This document shows positions 38,845 through 48,564 of a DNA stretch of 64,000 nt, in pieces. The notes under the pieces were generated by a model. That model worked only from the letters and a program-made list of their open reading frames with translations, did no database searches and was not told the origin of the DNA. The DNA is from Rickettsia felis URRWXCal2 (GTDB lineage Bacteria > Pseudomonadota > Alphaproteobacteria > Rickettsiales > Rickettsiaceae), in contig CP000053.1 in the NCBI GenBank assembly GCA_000012145.1, positions 496,001 to 560,000 on the forward strand. Reading direction: 5' to 3'. The first letter of the stretch is position 1. Each line of letters begins with the position of its first letter. Both the position numbers and the translations under genes were made by a program.

Positions 38845-41058
38845 TTACCCCACATTATAGAATTCCAAATGATGACCGCTAATAAACTTTTTTACTTCAG
38901 CATGGTTACCATACTCATCAAACTTTAATAATAATCCTTGTTCGTTAAAATATAATATATTTGTAAATAGTCGATCATCACAGTCCCACTTAGCTTTAAA
39001 AGCATTGTCCTTAATAAGCTTAACTCCGTTTACTCCGTGTTTGTGATATATTATTCCTTTTTTTAAAGCAGAAACAAAAGACATAATTTTACTTTTATCA
39101 AAGGCATTATAGATTTTTTTAGAAATTGTACCGTAACAATCAAATCCTCTATATTTACCGAGTAATATAGCCGTACCTTTATCTAATTCTTTATCAATTT
39201 TAATCTATCCTTCTTTAGGAATATTCCAAGAATTATTATTAAAATGAGTAATCTTTTGAATGGCTAAATAAAATTCATGTTTCTTTTTTAGTTGATAATA
39301 TTGATGAATTTTTTTGCATCATATTGATCAACTAATTGTTCTAAATTTTCTATTTGCTTATTACCTTGGGAATAGCTTGCAATAATTTCTTCTTGTTTGT
39401 TTTGACTTAATTTACTTGCATATTCTCTTGTACTTTTTCTTGATTATTATTTAATAAGGCGGAAACTACTCCGATTTCTAAAGTGTTTTCATTGCAAGAA
39501 TCATTTTGCAGAGCATTTTCAACATTTTGGAAAATCTTTTCAGATTTTTCAGAAGTTAATTTAGTCTTGCTATCTGCTATTAAAGTGGTACTAACTGCAT
39601 TGAGAACTTCTACCTTTTCATTGGGATTTAGAGTATTATTTTGAGGTAACGTATAATTTGGGTCTATGTAACTCCGAAGTTTTATAATAGCCTTTCCATA
39701 CAAATTTATTTGATGCTCAGGTATCTTATTTAAGAGCTCAGAAGCCGTTTTAAATTGTTTACTACATAGGGCAAGTGAGAATGCTAACAATGCGTTATTT
39801 GAAGAATTATCTTCCAATTTTTTAGTTAATGTTGCTTGCTGTTTTATTGTAATTTTTTGCTTATCTGGAATTTTATTGTAAAAAGCCATATATTCACAGG
39901 CATTATATAATGATAAATAGGAAGGAGATAAAATGTTTTTTTCAATTGAAACAAATTGTTTGCTTTTATAAGAAACTTCATATGGATTAGTTAACATTTC
40001 TAGGAAGTATTTTATACATCCTTCTTGCACTTTCGGTATTAGGTTTTTAGCTTTCTCAAATTCGCCTTGAATTCTATAATTAGACCATAAACTATATGCT
40101 ATTTCTGTTTGGGTCGGTAGCTTTTCAAAAGCAAGTTTATAGTATTTAGTAGACATATTATAGTCTCCAGTTTTGTCATAAGCACAAGCTAATCTATAAT
40201 AGTACTGTCCTAAAACTTCATCATCATCATTAGTATTTAATAGATTTTTTGCATCGCTTGTTTCTTTCTCCTCTCCATGAGTGAATTTTTTTGTAAGTTC
40301 TAATGAGGCGTTAACTCTTCAAGTAGAGCTTTTGCTCCTTCAAAATTATTAATCTTTATTAATAAATCATAGAATTTAACTGACAAATCCAAGCTGAATT
40401 TTATATATGGTACTAGTGCTTGGATAATTTTAAGCTGAGATTCCGGTTCAATAAGTTTTAGCACAGGAAGTATATATTCTGCACATTTGATATATTGTTC
40501 AGTTTCTTCTGCAAAGTTATTAAAATATAAATTTGTTTCTGTAATTATATATTTAAATATCTCTTTAGCAGTTTCATCGTGTCTATTTAATATACTGCAT
40601 TGAAAAGCAGAACACATTACTTGAATTTTAGTTAGCGTATCAGGTGTTATAGGAATGATTTTATCCGGTATCCCGTCCATGTATTCACTGTCTAATTTAT
40701 ATTCAAAAAAGCCGGCATTTTTATTTATTTCATATTTTTTTAACAATTCATGATTTTTGTAGCTTTCATATGAATAATTATATATTAATCGCTGCATTAG
40801 TGAATGTTTGAGTTCTTTAGATTTCATGCTACTAACTATAGCTTTTTCGCTATCTAAATGTCCCAATATATAGTGCATTACTTCTATAGCGGCATCAACA
40901 GTAGGTATACATAAAAAGTTTTTATCTATTGTTTCTACATCAAGTCCAAGAGTAGTTTGTCTAAAATTTCTTATACTATTTTGTGATAATATATTGGTGG
41001 TGTTATTAACTTCAGCAATATTAAGCTTAAAAGCAATTGAAGGCTCTGTATTTTTCAT
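38845..41058 (-). pseudogene. TPR-like protein with possible C-terminal toxin domain, multiply broken
   Basis: Reading from ATG at 41058, about 738 codons of helical-repeat protein with TPR-like segments (YYYRLACAYDKTGDYNMSTKYYKLAFEK) are recoverable if four breaks are ignored. They are a missing base near 40311, a frameshift near 39415, an A8-to-A7 type contraction near 39308-39316, and an in-frame TAG at 39205-39207. The final roughly 110 residues (GTAILLGKYRGFDCYGT, then DDRLFTNILYFNEQG and FDEYGNHAEVKKF) look unlike TPRs and recall the short nuclease-toxin folds at the tails of polymorphic toxins; that is a low-confidence inference. Open pieces lie at 40300-41058, 39407-40156 and 38845-39084. 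Confidence 0.72.
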
Positions 41059-41096
41059 GAATATAGTTTAGCATTAGTTGGGCTTAAGAACTATTA

Positions 41097-41240
41097 GATC
41101 TCTTGCATAACTTGTTTCTAAAGGTAATTTTTGCGTCAAGCCTAGACTCGCATCCTCACGTTACTTGCGTGTACGCTGCGGTGCTGCGTGCCGTGTTTCC
41201 GGAGAGATTCCTCTTTATTAACTACGTTATGCAAGAGATC
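41097..41240 (+). repeat. MITE-like palindromic element, family E
   Basis: 144 bp with 15 bp perfect terminal inverted repeats (GATCTCTTGCATAAC and its complement). The interior is GC-richer (GTGTACGCTGCGGTGCTGCGTG). No second copy seen in the window. It lies just upstream of the TPR-type pseudogene. Confidence 0.82.
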
Positions 41241-41382
41241 TGCTATAATGTGATAGGAAAATTTTGAAATTTTACATAGAATTATTATTAAAAGATTATT
41301 CTAAAAATAATAACAAAGGAGTTTAAGAAGACAATAGATTTTTTAATTTAAAATATGGTGTTGTTTAGAAAGAGTAGATATC

Positions 41383-41473
41383 GTCATTGCGAGGAGCGAA
41401 GCGACGTGGCAATCTTGTCAAGCATTCCTGAGATTGCTTCGTCGAATTACTGCGTAATTCTTCTCGCAATGAC
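41383..41473 (+). repeat. Palindromic element, family A
   Basis: 91 bp with standard ends in the gap between the family E element and the small gene at 41537. Confidence 0.85.
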
Positions 41474-41536
41474 GTAAACTTTTCAAATTATCAACTTGTT
41501 CTAGGCAATATTCTATTTTGTACAATATCTTTTATA

Positions 41537-41757
41537 TTATTCAAATCCTAATCCAGCGAAATATTTATGAAAATATTCGGTATCATGACCTATAACTTTA
41601 TCATTAGAATAAAGTGATTCAGATTCACTATATATAGTCGTGCCGTCATCCATATAGCGAATAGAATAAGATGGGAGGCCATAAGGTCTAAAAAAATGTC
41701 TTCACGTATAACTTTAGGAGCTTTATCGGATTTTTGTGTATTTTCGGATTTTAGCAT
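41537..41757 (-). pseudogene. Small unknown protein with strong SD, frameshifted
   Basis: Short gene with ATG at 41757 and a good SD (AAGGAGG, 5-6 bp upstream). It opens MLKSENTQKSDKAPKVIRED, then loses frame in a T7 run (coding strand) around 41693-41700; one extra T restores RPYGLPSYSIRYMDDGTTIY and ends ...FAGLGFE at 41537. About 73 residues if intact. I do not recognise it. It lies between the two unknown genes of the minus-strand island. Confidence 0.6.
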
Positions 41758-41797
41758 ATTGACCTCCTTAATAAATTATTATTTTATTATATAATTT

Positions 41798-42397
41798 TTA
41801 TATATTATCGCAAGAATAATTAGAATAGCTATCTGAGCCTAGAAATTCAGATTTATAAATTGTAGTATTATATTCATAAGGATATTCTAAATATTTTTGC
41901 AATTTTACAGTATTTTCTTGAAACAATGAGTAATTACTTGCCGGTTCATGCTTTGATAAATTGAAATATTTCCTTGCTAACCATTTTTTATCTTGAACAT
42001 TATTAAAAGCTATGATTTTTGAATATCCGCCTTGTTGTTCTTCTTGTAGAAAATAATCCTTATAATCTTTGGGAAGATTTAATATAAATCTAGAATATTG
42101 CTCTAACTGAAAATTAGTTAACCAAGTAAATATAGAATATAAATTTTCTCTATGGTCTGAAGAAAAAATAATAGCAACTTCTGATTGCTTTATATCCGCT
42201 CCTATTTCTCTTTCAACAATGTCATTAGATAATATCACTAATTCTTTATTATAATGTTTTTTATTTTTTTGAGCTTGGATGATTATGTCAAACATCTGAG
42301 TAGATAATTCTTTTGAGGTAAATAATTGTTTGTATTTATTAAGCCATGGGCCAAAGGCTATAGATTCAAGTTTTTTAAAATATTCGGTTAATTTCAT
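41798..42397 (-). CDS. Hypothetical protein
   Basis: 199 residues from the ATG at 42397 (a TTG two codons upstream is less likely). No signal peptide or membrane helix. Composition is mixed alpha/beta, Tyr/Phe/Lys-rich (SIAFGPWLNKYKQLF, LNLPKDYKDYFLQEEQQGG). The Ser/Tyr/Asn-rich end (GSDSYSNYSCDNI) is odd. I do not recognise it. It lies upstream of the decayed small gene and TPR-type gene, in the same direction, so it may be the last survivor of an accessory operon. Confidence 0.65.
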   Translation of the reverse strand: MKLTEYFKKLESIAFGPWLNKYKQLFTSKELSTQMFDIIIQAQKNKKHYNKELVILSNDIVEREIGADIKQSEVAIIFSSDHRENLYSIFTWLTNFQLEQYSRFILNLPKDYKDYFLQEEQQGGYSKIIAFNNVQDKKWLARKYFNLSKHEPASNYSLFQENTVKLQKYLEYPYEYNTTIYKSEFLGSDSYSNYSCDNI

Positions 42398-42488
42398 TTG
42401 CAACTCAAGTTAAATTTAAGAGCGGCACTTTATATGAAAAATTGAGATAAGTCAAGAAATATTAAATTAATGGTTTATAATGTGTCTC

Positions 42489-42587
42489 GTCATTGCGAGC
42501 AGCCGTAGGCTGCGTAGCAATCTCATGAAATAATAACAAACTCCTGAGATTGCTTCGTCAAAACTTACAGTTTTTCCTCGCAATGAC
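42489..42587 (+). repeat. Palindromic element, family A
   Basis: 99 bp with GTCATTGCGAGCAGC and CTCGCAATGAC ends, internal TGAAATAATAACAAACTCCT. Confidence 0.85.
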
Positions 42588-42640
42588 AAAATTTTTTCAC
42601 ATAACTTAATGACAAAAGTAAAATATGAATATATTATTCT

Positions 42641-42769
42641 ATATACTCGTTTAATTTGAAAAATTGGCTACGTTATTTTTTGCTTTTAATCCTCACGTAC
42701 TAAATAATGTACGCTGCGGTTAAAAGCTTCAAAATGCCTTGCTTTTTTCCAAATTAAACTTCGTCTATC
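42641..42769 (+). repeat. Palindromic element, family D
   Basis: 129 bp beginning ATATACTCGTTTAATTTGAA and ending CAAATTAAACTTCGTCTAT, the inverted partner. It is just 16 bp before tolQ, so its right arm lies in the tolQ 5' region. Confidence 0.8.
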
Positions 42770-42785
42770 ATTTATCAAGGAAGTT

Positions 42786-43514
42786 ATGAGTACGGATATT
42801 AATAATATTAGCGATAGCTTAGAAATTGTTACGCAAGATCATTTATCGATTTTTTCTTTAATAAGTTCATCCGACATTATCGGTAAATCGGTTATGTTGA
42901 TGCTGCTTATTGCTTCCATTTGGTCGTGGGCTATTATTTTGGATAAAATATTTAAGCTAGCACAAGTGCAGCGAAGAATGAAAAATTTTGAAAATGTGTT
43001 TTGGTCCGGTGGAGTATTAGAGCAATTATATGAAAGCATAAAGAGGTCGGTTAATAATCCGCTAGCTTTGATATTTGTCTCGGCTATGGATGAGTGTAAG
43101 AGTTTAAATACTAAAGGGCTTTCTGATGCGTTAAAAAACAACCATAAAGAGCGTATAACGGGTGCAATGTACTTAGCTCAAAATAGGGAAGTCGAAAAGC
43201 TTGAGAAGAATTTAAGCTTCCTGGCAACCGTTGGGTCAAGTGCTCCTTTCGTAGGTTTATTCGGCACTGTTTGGGGAATTATGCACAGCTTCCAATCGAT
43301 TGCTACTTCAAAAAATACTTCTCTTGCCGTAGTAGCTCCCGGAATTGCTGAGGCGTTACTTGCAACTGCAATAGGCTTGTTTGCAGCTATTCCGGCAGTA
43401 ATTTTTTATAACTATCTTATTTCCCGTATTACTCTTATAAATAATAAGATTGAAGATTTTAGTAGCGAGTTAAATTCTATACTTTCTAAGGCAATTGATC
43501 AGGAGAAAATGTAA
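42786..43514 (+). CDS. tolQ: Tol-Pal motor protein TolQ
   Basis: 242 residues of the MotA/TolQ/ExbB family: three hydrophobic segments (VMLMLLIASIWSWAIILD; FLATVGSSAPFVGLFGTVWG; ALLATAIGLFAAIPAVIFYN) with the conserved GTVWGIMHSF proton-channel region. With TolR it forms the inner-membrane pmf-driven motor for TolA. AAGGAAGTT precedes the ATG. Stop overlaps the tolR start (TAATG). Confidence 0.97.
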   Translation: MSTDINNISDSLEIVTQDHLSIFSLISSSDIIGKSVMLMLLIASIWSWAIILDKIFKLAQVQRRMKNFENVFWSGGVLEQLYESIKRSVNNPLALIFVSAMDECKSLNTKGLSDALKNNHKERITGAMYLAQNREVEKLEKNLSFLATVGSSAPFVGLFGTVWGIMHSFQSIATSKNTSLAVVAPGIAEALLATAIGLFAAIPAVIFYNYLISRITLINNKIEDFSSELNSILSKAIDQEKM

Positions 43515-43945
43515 TGGCTATAAAGCTTGCCGGAAGTAATAGAAAAAGTAAAAGAGCGGTAGTTAGTGAAATTAGTGTTACTCCGCTCGTTGATGTGATG
43601 CTTGTTCTATTAATTATTTTCATGATTACTTCTCCAATGCTTGTTTCAGGAGTAAATGTGGATTTACCTGAGACAAATTCAAGTCCGATTTCAGGGCAGG
43701 ATGAACCGCTAGTCGTTACTATCAATAATAAAGGTGAAATTTTCCTGCTTGAAACTCCTATAGAGAGAACACATTTAACCGACAAGCTTGCAAATATCAC
43801 TAAAGAAAAAAAGGATGCTAGAATTTTTGTAAGAGGCGATAGGAATGTCTCTTATGGGCAGGTGGTAGAGATAGTTGCCGAAATTCATGCTGCCGGCTTT
43901 TCTCGTATAGCTCTTATTTCAAATATTAAAAATAATGAAAAGTAA
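43514..43945 (+). CDS. tolR: Tol-Pal motor protein TolR
   Basis: 143 residues of the ExbD/TolR family: a single N-terminal membrane helix (PLVDVMLVLLIIFMIT) containing the essential Asp in PLVD, then a periplasmic domain (IFVRGDRNVSYGQVVEIVAE). Partner of TolQ. The 3' end overlaps tolA by 11 bp. Confidence 0.97.
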   Translation: MAIKLAGSNRKSKRAVVSEISVTPLVDVMLVLLIIFMITSPMLVSGVNVDLPETNSSPISGQDEPLVVTINNKGEIFLLETPIERTHLTDKLANITKEKKDARIFVRGDRNVSYGQVVEIVAEIHAAGFSRIALISNIKNNEK

Positions 43946-44918
43946 CCAAAATAGGGATAATTTTACGATTTTCCTTAGCTTCTCTGTTGTTCTGCACTTA
44001 CTTCTTTTATATTTTTTTCTATTCGGTATGCCGTCACTTTTTGAAAAATTACCGGAAGAGCAAACTATAACTTTTGAAATGCTACCTGTTAGCGATAAAC
44101 CAAATATCATAACCCAAACAAAGCAAAAAGAAGCCCCTATAGAAAACGAAGACGCTAAAAAGTCTGAGCAAAGTAAGCCAAAAGAAGAAGAACCGCAAGA
44201 CTCGCCTAAAGAAGAAAAAACAAAAGAGCTTGAGGCTAAAACAATAGAAGAAAAGCCAAAAATAGAAGAGAAAAAACCTATAGAAGAACCAAAGCCTGAA
44301 GAAGCAAAAGAAGCGTTACCTGAGAAGAAAGAAGAAGTAAAGGAAGAAAAGCCAAAAGAAGAAGAAAAAAAACAAACAGAAGAAAAGAAGAAGCCCGAAG
44401 AGAAAAAAGAGGAAGTTGTTGTTAAAAAACCGGAAGAGAAACAAAAAGAGGTAAAGAAAAAAGAGCCTAAAACCGATGAGCTTGATTCTTTACTGAAGAA
44501 TTTAGAACAATCTTCGGAAGGGAATAATGTAAAATCCAATAAGCATCAAAGATCAAAAAAAGTTGATAATGCAAAAGAAGCTAAAGGTGTTTATACAGAC
44601 GGGCTGCCTCTTTCCGATAGTGAAACATCTTTGATAAAAAGACAAATTGAGAGACATTGGAGTAATGTACCGGCAGGAGTTAGAGGTAATAATAAGGTAA
44701 AAGTCATTATTAGTATTACGCTAGATAAAGCAGGTAATGTTGAACAGGCAAAGGTTAAAGAAAGAATTTGTCCTAATATTCCGGCTAGTGTTTGTGAAGC
44801 TTTATCGGATAATGCAATTAGAGCGGTATGGCAAGCAAGCCCTATTGAAAATCTTGATCCTGCTCGTTTTAACCATTGGAAAGAGATTAATTTTAGCTTT
44901 GATCCAAGTAAATTGTAG
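43935..44918 (+). CDS. tolA: TolA-like energy-transducing protein
   Basis: 327 residues: N-terminal membrane helix (IFLSFSVVLHLLLLYFFLF), a long Lys/Glu/Pro-rich region (EEKKQTEEKKKPEEKKEE style, about residues 60-190) that spans the periplasm as a helical or extended rod, and a C-terminal TonB/TolA domain (LIKRQIERHWSNVPAG, then VKERICPNIPASVCEAL). It contacts Pal/TolB at the outer membrane. Very acidic and basic low complexity makes its homology weak, but position after tolQR settles it. The stop is close to the repeat-derived flank GTAGGCTGGGTATTGCCTG. Confidence 0.93.
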   Translation: MKSNQNRDNFTIFLSFSVVLHLLLLYFFLFGMPSLFEKLPEEQTITFEMLPVSDKPNIITQTKQKEAPIENEDAKKSEQSKPKEEEPQDSPKEEKTKELEAKTIEEKPKIEEKKPIEEPKPEEAKEALPEKKEEVKEEKPKEEEKKQTEEKKKPEEKKEEVVVKKPEEKQKEVKKKEPKTDELDSLLKNLEQSSEGNNVKSNKHQRSKKVDNAKEAKGVYTDGLPLSDSETSLIKRQIERHWSNVPAGVRGNNKVKVIISITLDKAGNVEQAKVKERICPNIPASVCEALSDNAIRAVWQASPIENLDPARFNHWKEINFSFDPSKL

Positions 44919-44991
44919 GCTGGGTATTGCCTGTGTGGATACCAAATTGTCATTGTGAGGAGGTATTGTTGCGTGGATCAGTTTCACCTCT

Positions 44992-45090
44992 GTCATCCCG
45001 TGGCTTGACCACGGGATCCAGTTAAAAATACTAAAATTATTAGTATTTTTTATTGTTTTTATGGACCTAGTTAGCAAGCCACGGGGTGAC
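44992..45090 (+). repeat. Palindromic element, family C
   Basis: 99 bp from GTCATCCCGTGGCTTGACCA to AAGCCACGGGGTGAC, with AAAAATACTAAAATT... central inverted repeat. A half family B arm (GCGTAGGCAGGAATGAC) follows at about 45121-45147, and a decayed GTCATTGTGAGG starts at 44949. Confidence 0.8.
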
Positions 45091-45175
45091 ACAGTAGGTT
45101 TTACCGGTCTACGTAACAATGCTTTCCCGCGTAGGCAGGAATGACATTAAGAACCATGCCAATAATTTAAAAATA

Positions 45176-45373
45176 TTATTCATCATGTTCGGGGTGGTCA
45201 CCGATTAATTCAAGCCCCATATCTTTTCGCTCATTATCAAAACAACAGTAGCAGCAATAACCTATCAAGAATAATAAAGTTGCTCCCATTAAAAGTAGAG
45301 TCAAAGCAGCATTACTAGAGCTTGCTAACTCATATTCTGAAGGTAATAAATCCGTAGGGATGTCTTTGTTCAT
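45176..45373 (-). CDS. Small single-span membrane protein, hypothetical
   Basis: 65 residues. One strongly hydrophobic helix (NAALTLLLMGATLLFLIGYC) followed by a Cys cluster (CCYCCF) and an acidic tail ending DHPEHDE. No SD of note. Unrecognised; the reading frame is plausible because of its clean membrane-protein layout, but it is short. Transcribed away from tolA, beside the CPBP gene. Confidence 0.55.
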   Translation of the reverse strand: MNKDIPTDLLPSEYELASSSNAALTLLLMGATLLFLIGYCCYCCFDNERKDMGLELIGDHPEHDE

Positions 45374-45447
45374 AAAACTTAGTTATTATGTTTACTATTT
45401 ATAAATAAAAAAACTCTATAACTTTGTCTATTAAAATTAGATTTATT

Positions 45448-46299
45448 TCACAAAGTTTTAAGAGCAGGATAAGTAAATAACAATAAATGGCATAAATTTA
45501 GACCAAAATGGACTATCATAGAGCATAATATTTTATTAGTCTTGTAATATGTATAACCATAGAAAAAACCGCATATAGTACTTAAGGCTATATATATTAT
45601 TCCGCCTTGAAAATGTGCGACCCCAAATATTAAAGATGCTATAATAACAGCTAAAATTTGCCGGTTCGGTAAAAGATTTTGGAATGTTCTTTGTAAAAAC
45701 CCTCGAAAGAATACTTCCTCAGCCATACATACTAAAAAGAAATTATTAATTGCCCATATCGGTAATATGCTTGGAATTTTAGGTTCAAATAAGACGTAAC
45801 CGCTTATTAAAGATAGAACCATAATTATTGCTATACATAGTAATAAAGATAGTAATGTATATTTTATAGTGTCGCTACTTTCTTGTTTCTCTAAAATATA
45901 TAAATCGCTTAGAGAGAAAATTATTAAAGCCGGCATTACCTTATCAAAATTTAGATACATAGAAAACGGTATGGATAATTCCGATAACTGTATTTTATCA
46001 ATAGCAAGTAGATTAAAAAATCCCAGAACTTTATGAAAAGCAAAAGCAGTAAAACAAACTGAAATAGATATAAATAATAAGGTTTTTAGTACTTTATTTA
46101 GCTGTAAATTAAAATAGGTATAAGTAATAGCAGCAAAAATAGATAAAGCCCCAACTCCTATAATATTTATTACGCCTTGATATAAAGCGGCTAAAATCGT
46201 AACGCCTATGCCTAAATATGCAGGTCTTTTATCACGACAAAATAAAGATATTAAGATTGTTGTAATAAGAAAAATATAGGTGATAGTTAAAGATGACAT
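45448..46299 (-). CDS. CPBP-family intramembrane glutamic protease (CAAX/Abi-like)
   Basis: 283 residues, about eight hydrophobic helices. The diagnostic motif EEVFFRGFLQRTF (E-E-x-x-x-R) is followed by FGVAHFQGG and HFGLNLCHLLL, the other conserved His/Asn sites. Family members cleave prenylated or membrane peptides, or act as bacteriocin self-immunity proteins; the function here is not decidable. Stands alone. Confidence 0.9.
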   Translation of the reverse strand: MSSLTITYIFLITTILISLFCRDKRPAYLGIGVTILAALYQGVINIIGVGALSIFAAITYTYFNLQLNKVLKTLLFISISVCFTAFAFHKVLGFFNLLAIDKIQLSELSIPFSMYLNFDKVMPALIIFSLSDLYILEKQESSDTIKYTLLSLLLCIAIIMVLSLISGYVLFEPKIPSILPIWAINNFFLVCMAEEVFFRGFLQRTFQNLLPNRQILAVIIASLIFGVAHFQGGIIYIALSTICGFFYGYTYYKTNKILCSMIVHFGLNLCHLLLFTYPALKTL

Positions 46300-46450
46300 A
46301 TAAATCTTTGTAAAAAACTATTTTTAATATATAATTATTTTTTAGCATTAAAAATAGAAAAATTATTAAATATTGGATTTTAAAAAGAAAATATAAAAAA
46401 TAATCATAAGAAAAACCAATAAAATAATATATATGTAATTGGGAGATTTT

Positions 46451-47158
46451 ATGAAAGATATAGAATATTGGGAAAAAAATTTTGAAAGCTGTAAATATTC
46501 AAATAAATTAATCGAAAGGCTTTTATTTTTTAATACCCAAGTAAAACAACCTGTTGATATTAGAGAAGTTAAAAAAGGTATTTATTATGCTCGTAAATAT
46601 CATGGTGAGCAAATGCGTCAATCGGGTGATCCTTATTATTCTCATCCAATCGCAGTAACAATTATGGTAGCGGAATTTGTAGCAAAAGAAGTGCCTAAAC
46701 TCTTTACTTTTAGAATGCTACAAGCTGCATTACTTCATGACACTATTGAAGATACTGAACTTACTGAAGAAATGATTAGTAACATTTTTGATGAAGAAGT
46801 AGCAAGGCATGTAGAAGGTCTAACTAGAATTAAACCTTGTGGAAAAATAAGTAGCGAGAAAAGTCTTATTTTATTAATTAAACAAGAAAGATACGATACT
46901 GCTCTTATAAAACTTTTTGATAGGATACATAATTTACAAACTTTAGAAGCAAAATCGCCTGAAAAAGCTCATAAAATAATTAAAGAGACATTAAAAAGCT
47001 TTTTAGTGTTAAGTGAAATACTTGAAATACCTTCAGTTTCAGAGCTTATATATGCTGAATGTTATAAAAATAATTTAAAGTTTAATATAAATTCTACTTT
47101 TAATAAAATTATAAATTTCGATTCTTTTCCATTCTCTCAAAATAAGTTACTCCCATAA
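46451..47158 (+). CDS. Hydrolase-only SpoT/RelA homologue (HD domain)
   Basis: 235 residues from the ATG at 46451 (GGGAG lies about 5 bp upstream; an upstream TTG is less likely). It has the (p)ppGpp hydrolase signature: ARKYHGEQMRQSGDPYYSHPI, LLHDTIEDTE (HD) and LIKLFDRIHNLQT. The synthetase, TGS and ACT domains are absent, so this is a small alarmone hydrolase. Rickettsiae carry several split SpoT pieces. The end overlaps the convergent MFS gene by 50 bp. Confidence 0.88.
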   Translation: MKDIEYWEKNFESCKYSNKLIERLLFFNTQVKQPVDIREVKKGIYYARKYHGEQMRQSGDPYYSHPIAVTIMVAEFVAKEVPKLFTFRMLQAALLHDTIEDTELTEEMISNIFDEEVARHVEGLTRIKPCGKISSEKSLILLIKQERYDTALIKLFDRIHNLQTLEAKSPEKAHKIIKETLKSFLVLSEILEIPSVSELIYAECYKNNLKFNINSTFNKIINFDSFPFSQNKLLP

Positions 47159-48425
47159 AGAAAGTTATACCTACCGGAATGAAAATTAAAAATAATCCCC
47201 AATATCCTAGATAATTGGTAATATAAACTAAACCAAATGACGTTATAATATACGTAAATAATTTTGCTATTGCACTTAGCATACTAGTATATGTAAATCT
47301 CTTAAAAACCGGAAAATATTTATAAAATATAGGAGCTGCCGGTACGTGATCAAATACGAATAATGCAGCTAAACATTGAAAAATAAAAATATATAAAGGA
47401 GTAGGGTTATAATTTAACACTATAGGAAAAAAAATGAGAGAGGTAAAAAATAGATATAATTTTACCTTTAAGATTTTTAAAGGATGGATTTTATAGCTAA
47501 TAAATGCAAGACCGATAATACCGAGTAAATCTATTATAGATATCCAAAAATTTTGATTTATAATTTGATTCGGAGTAAAACCACATTCTCTTTTTAATAT
47601 ATCACCGCAATATATATACACGAAATAAAAACACGGAGGTCTAGCACATTGGATAAAGAAATACCAAATAGAAGTGGCGTTTGGAACTTGTTGATCTAGA
47701 ATATCTTTGTCAATTTCTTCAAGCGTAATATTATTTTCTTGAAGTCTTAGTTTTAATTTATTTTTTTTATTTGAAAATGCATCTGCTTCTTTTAAACTAG
47801 TCCTCGCAATAGTACCTACAAAAGCAATAGTTGCACCAACAAAAAAGGCTATACGCCAACTTGATTCATGTTGATAAATATTTTGATTAGTAAAAATTGA
47901 TGCAATACCTAGTGCTACCGTCGTGCCTATGGCAGAAAATACGGTTATAATTGCTACTAACGGATATTGTATAGGAGGAGATGAATTTTCGGTTAAATAC
48001 AGCTCTGCACCTCGTGCTTCTGCAGTTGCCGACATACCTTGAATTATACGACATATAGTAAGAACCCAAGAGGCTGTTATACCTATCTGTGCATATGTTG
48101 ACATACTGCCTATAATCACACAAGTAATAGCCATTAATAGAGTAGTTAAAACAACTACAATCTTACGTCCAAAATGATCTCCTATATATCCGAATATTAA
48201 TGCTCCTATAGGTCTTAACAAGTAGGTAGAGCAGAAAGAAAAGGCAGTAAGCAGCGAAAAAGTGAAAGGATCATATTCCGGAAAAAATAAATTATTTAAA
48301 AGCACCCCCATATGCACATAAAGCATAAGGTCAAAATACTCTAGAAATGTACCTATAGAAAGTAATCCGACAGCTTGTTTTTGTTCTTTATTTAAACTTC
48401 TTTGTTCTTTTTCGTAGCCTAACAT
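47109..48425 (-). CDS. MFS transporter, ProP-type proline/betaine family
   Basis: 438 residues, about twelve transmembrane helices. Family marks include FLEYFDLMLYVHMG near the N-terminus, RPIGALIFGYIGDHFGRKIVV (MFS motif between TM2 and TM3), and LTICRIIQGMSATAEARGAE. Likely H+-symport of proline, betaine or an organic acid; Rickettsia carry many ProP paralogues, so the substrate is open. The C-terminal 16 codons overlap the spoT-like gene convergently. Confidence 0.92.
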   Translation of the reverse strand: MLGYEKEQRSLNKEQKQAVGLLSIGTFLEYFDLMLYVHMGVLLNNLFFPEYDPFTFSLLTAFSFCSTYLLRPIGALIFGYIGDHFGRKIVVVLTTLLMAITCVIIGSMSTYAQIGITASWVLTICRIIQGMSATAEARGAELYLTENSSPPIQYPLVAIITVFSAIGTTVALGIASIFTNQNIYQHESSWRIAFFVGATIAFVGTIARTSLKEADAFSNKKNKLKLRLQENNITLEEIDKDILDQQVPNATSIWYFFIQCARPPCFYFVYIYCGDILKRECGFTPNQIINQNFWISIIDLLGIIGLAFISYKIHPLKILKVKLYLFFTSLIFFPIVLNYNPTPLYIFIFQCLAALFVFDHVPAAPIFYKYFPVFKRFTYTSMLSAIAKLFTYIITSFGLVYITNYLGYWGLFLIFIPVGITFFMGVTYFERMEKNRNL

Positions 48426-48564
48426 AACCTTTGTATATAATTAATTACGAAATAGGCTATACTTTTTTGGTTAAAAGTCAATAAAGGATTAAGAATTTTT
48501 AATAAATATTATTACTAAATATTTAGGTTCCGTAAAGTTATCTAACCTAAAATTTTCAAATTAT

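Noticed and set aside
43919..44539. Long Ser/Phe-rich frame antisense to tolA
   Set aside because: Mirror translation of the Lys/Glu-rich repeat of tolA (AAA/GAA codons give Phe/Ser on the other strand).
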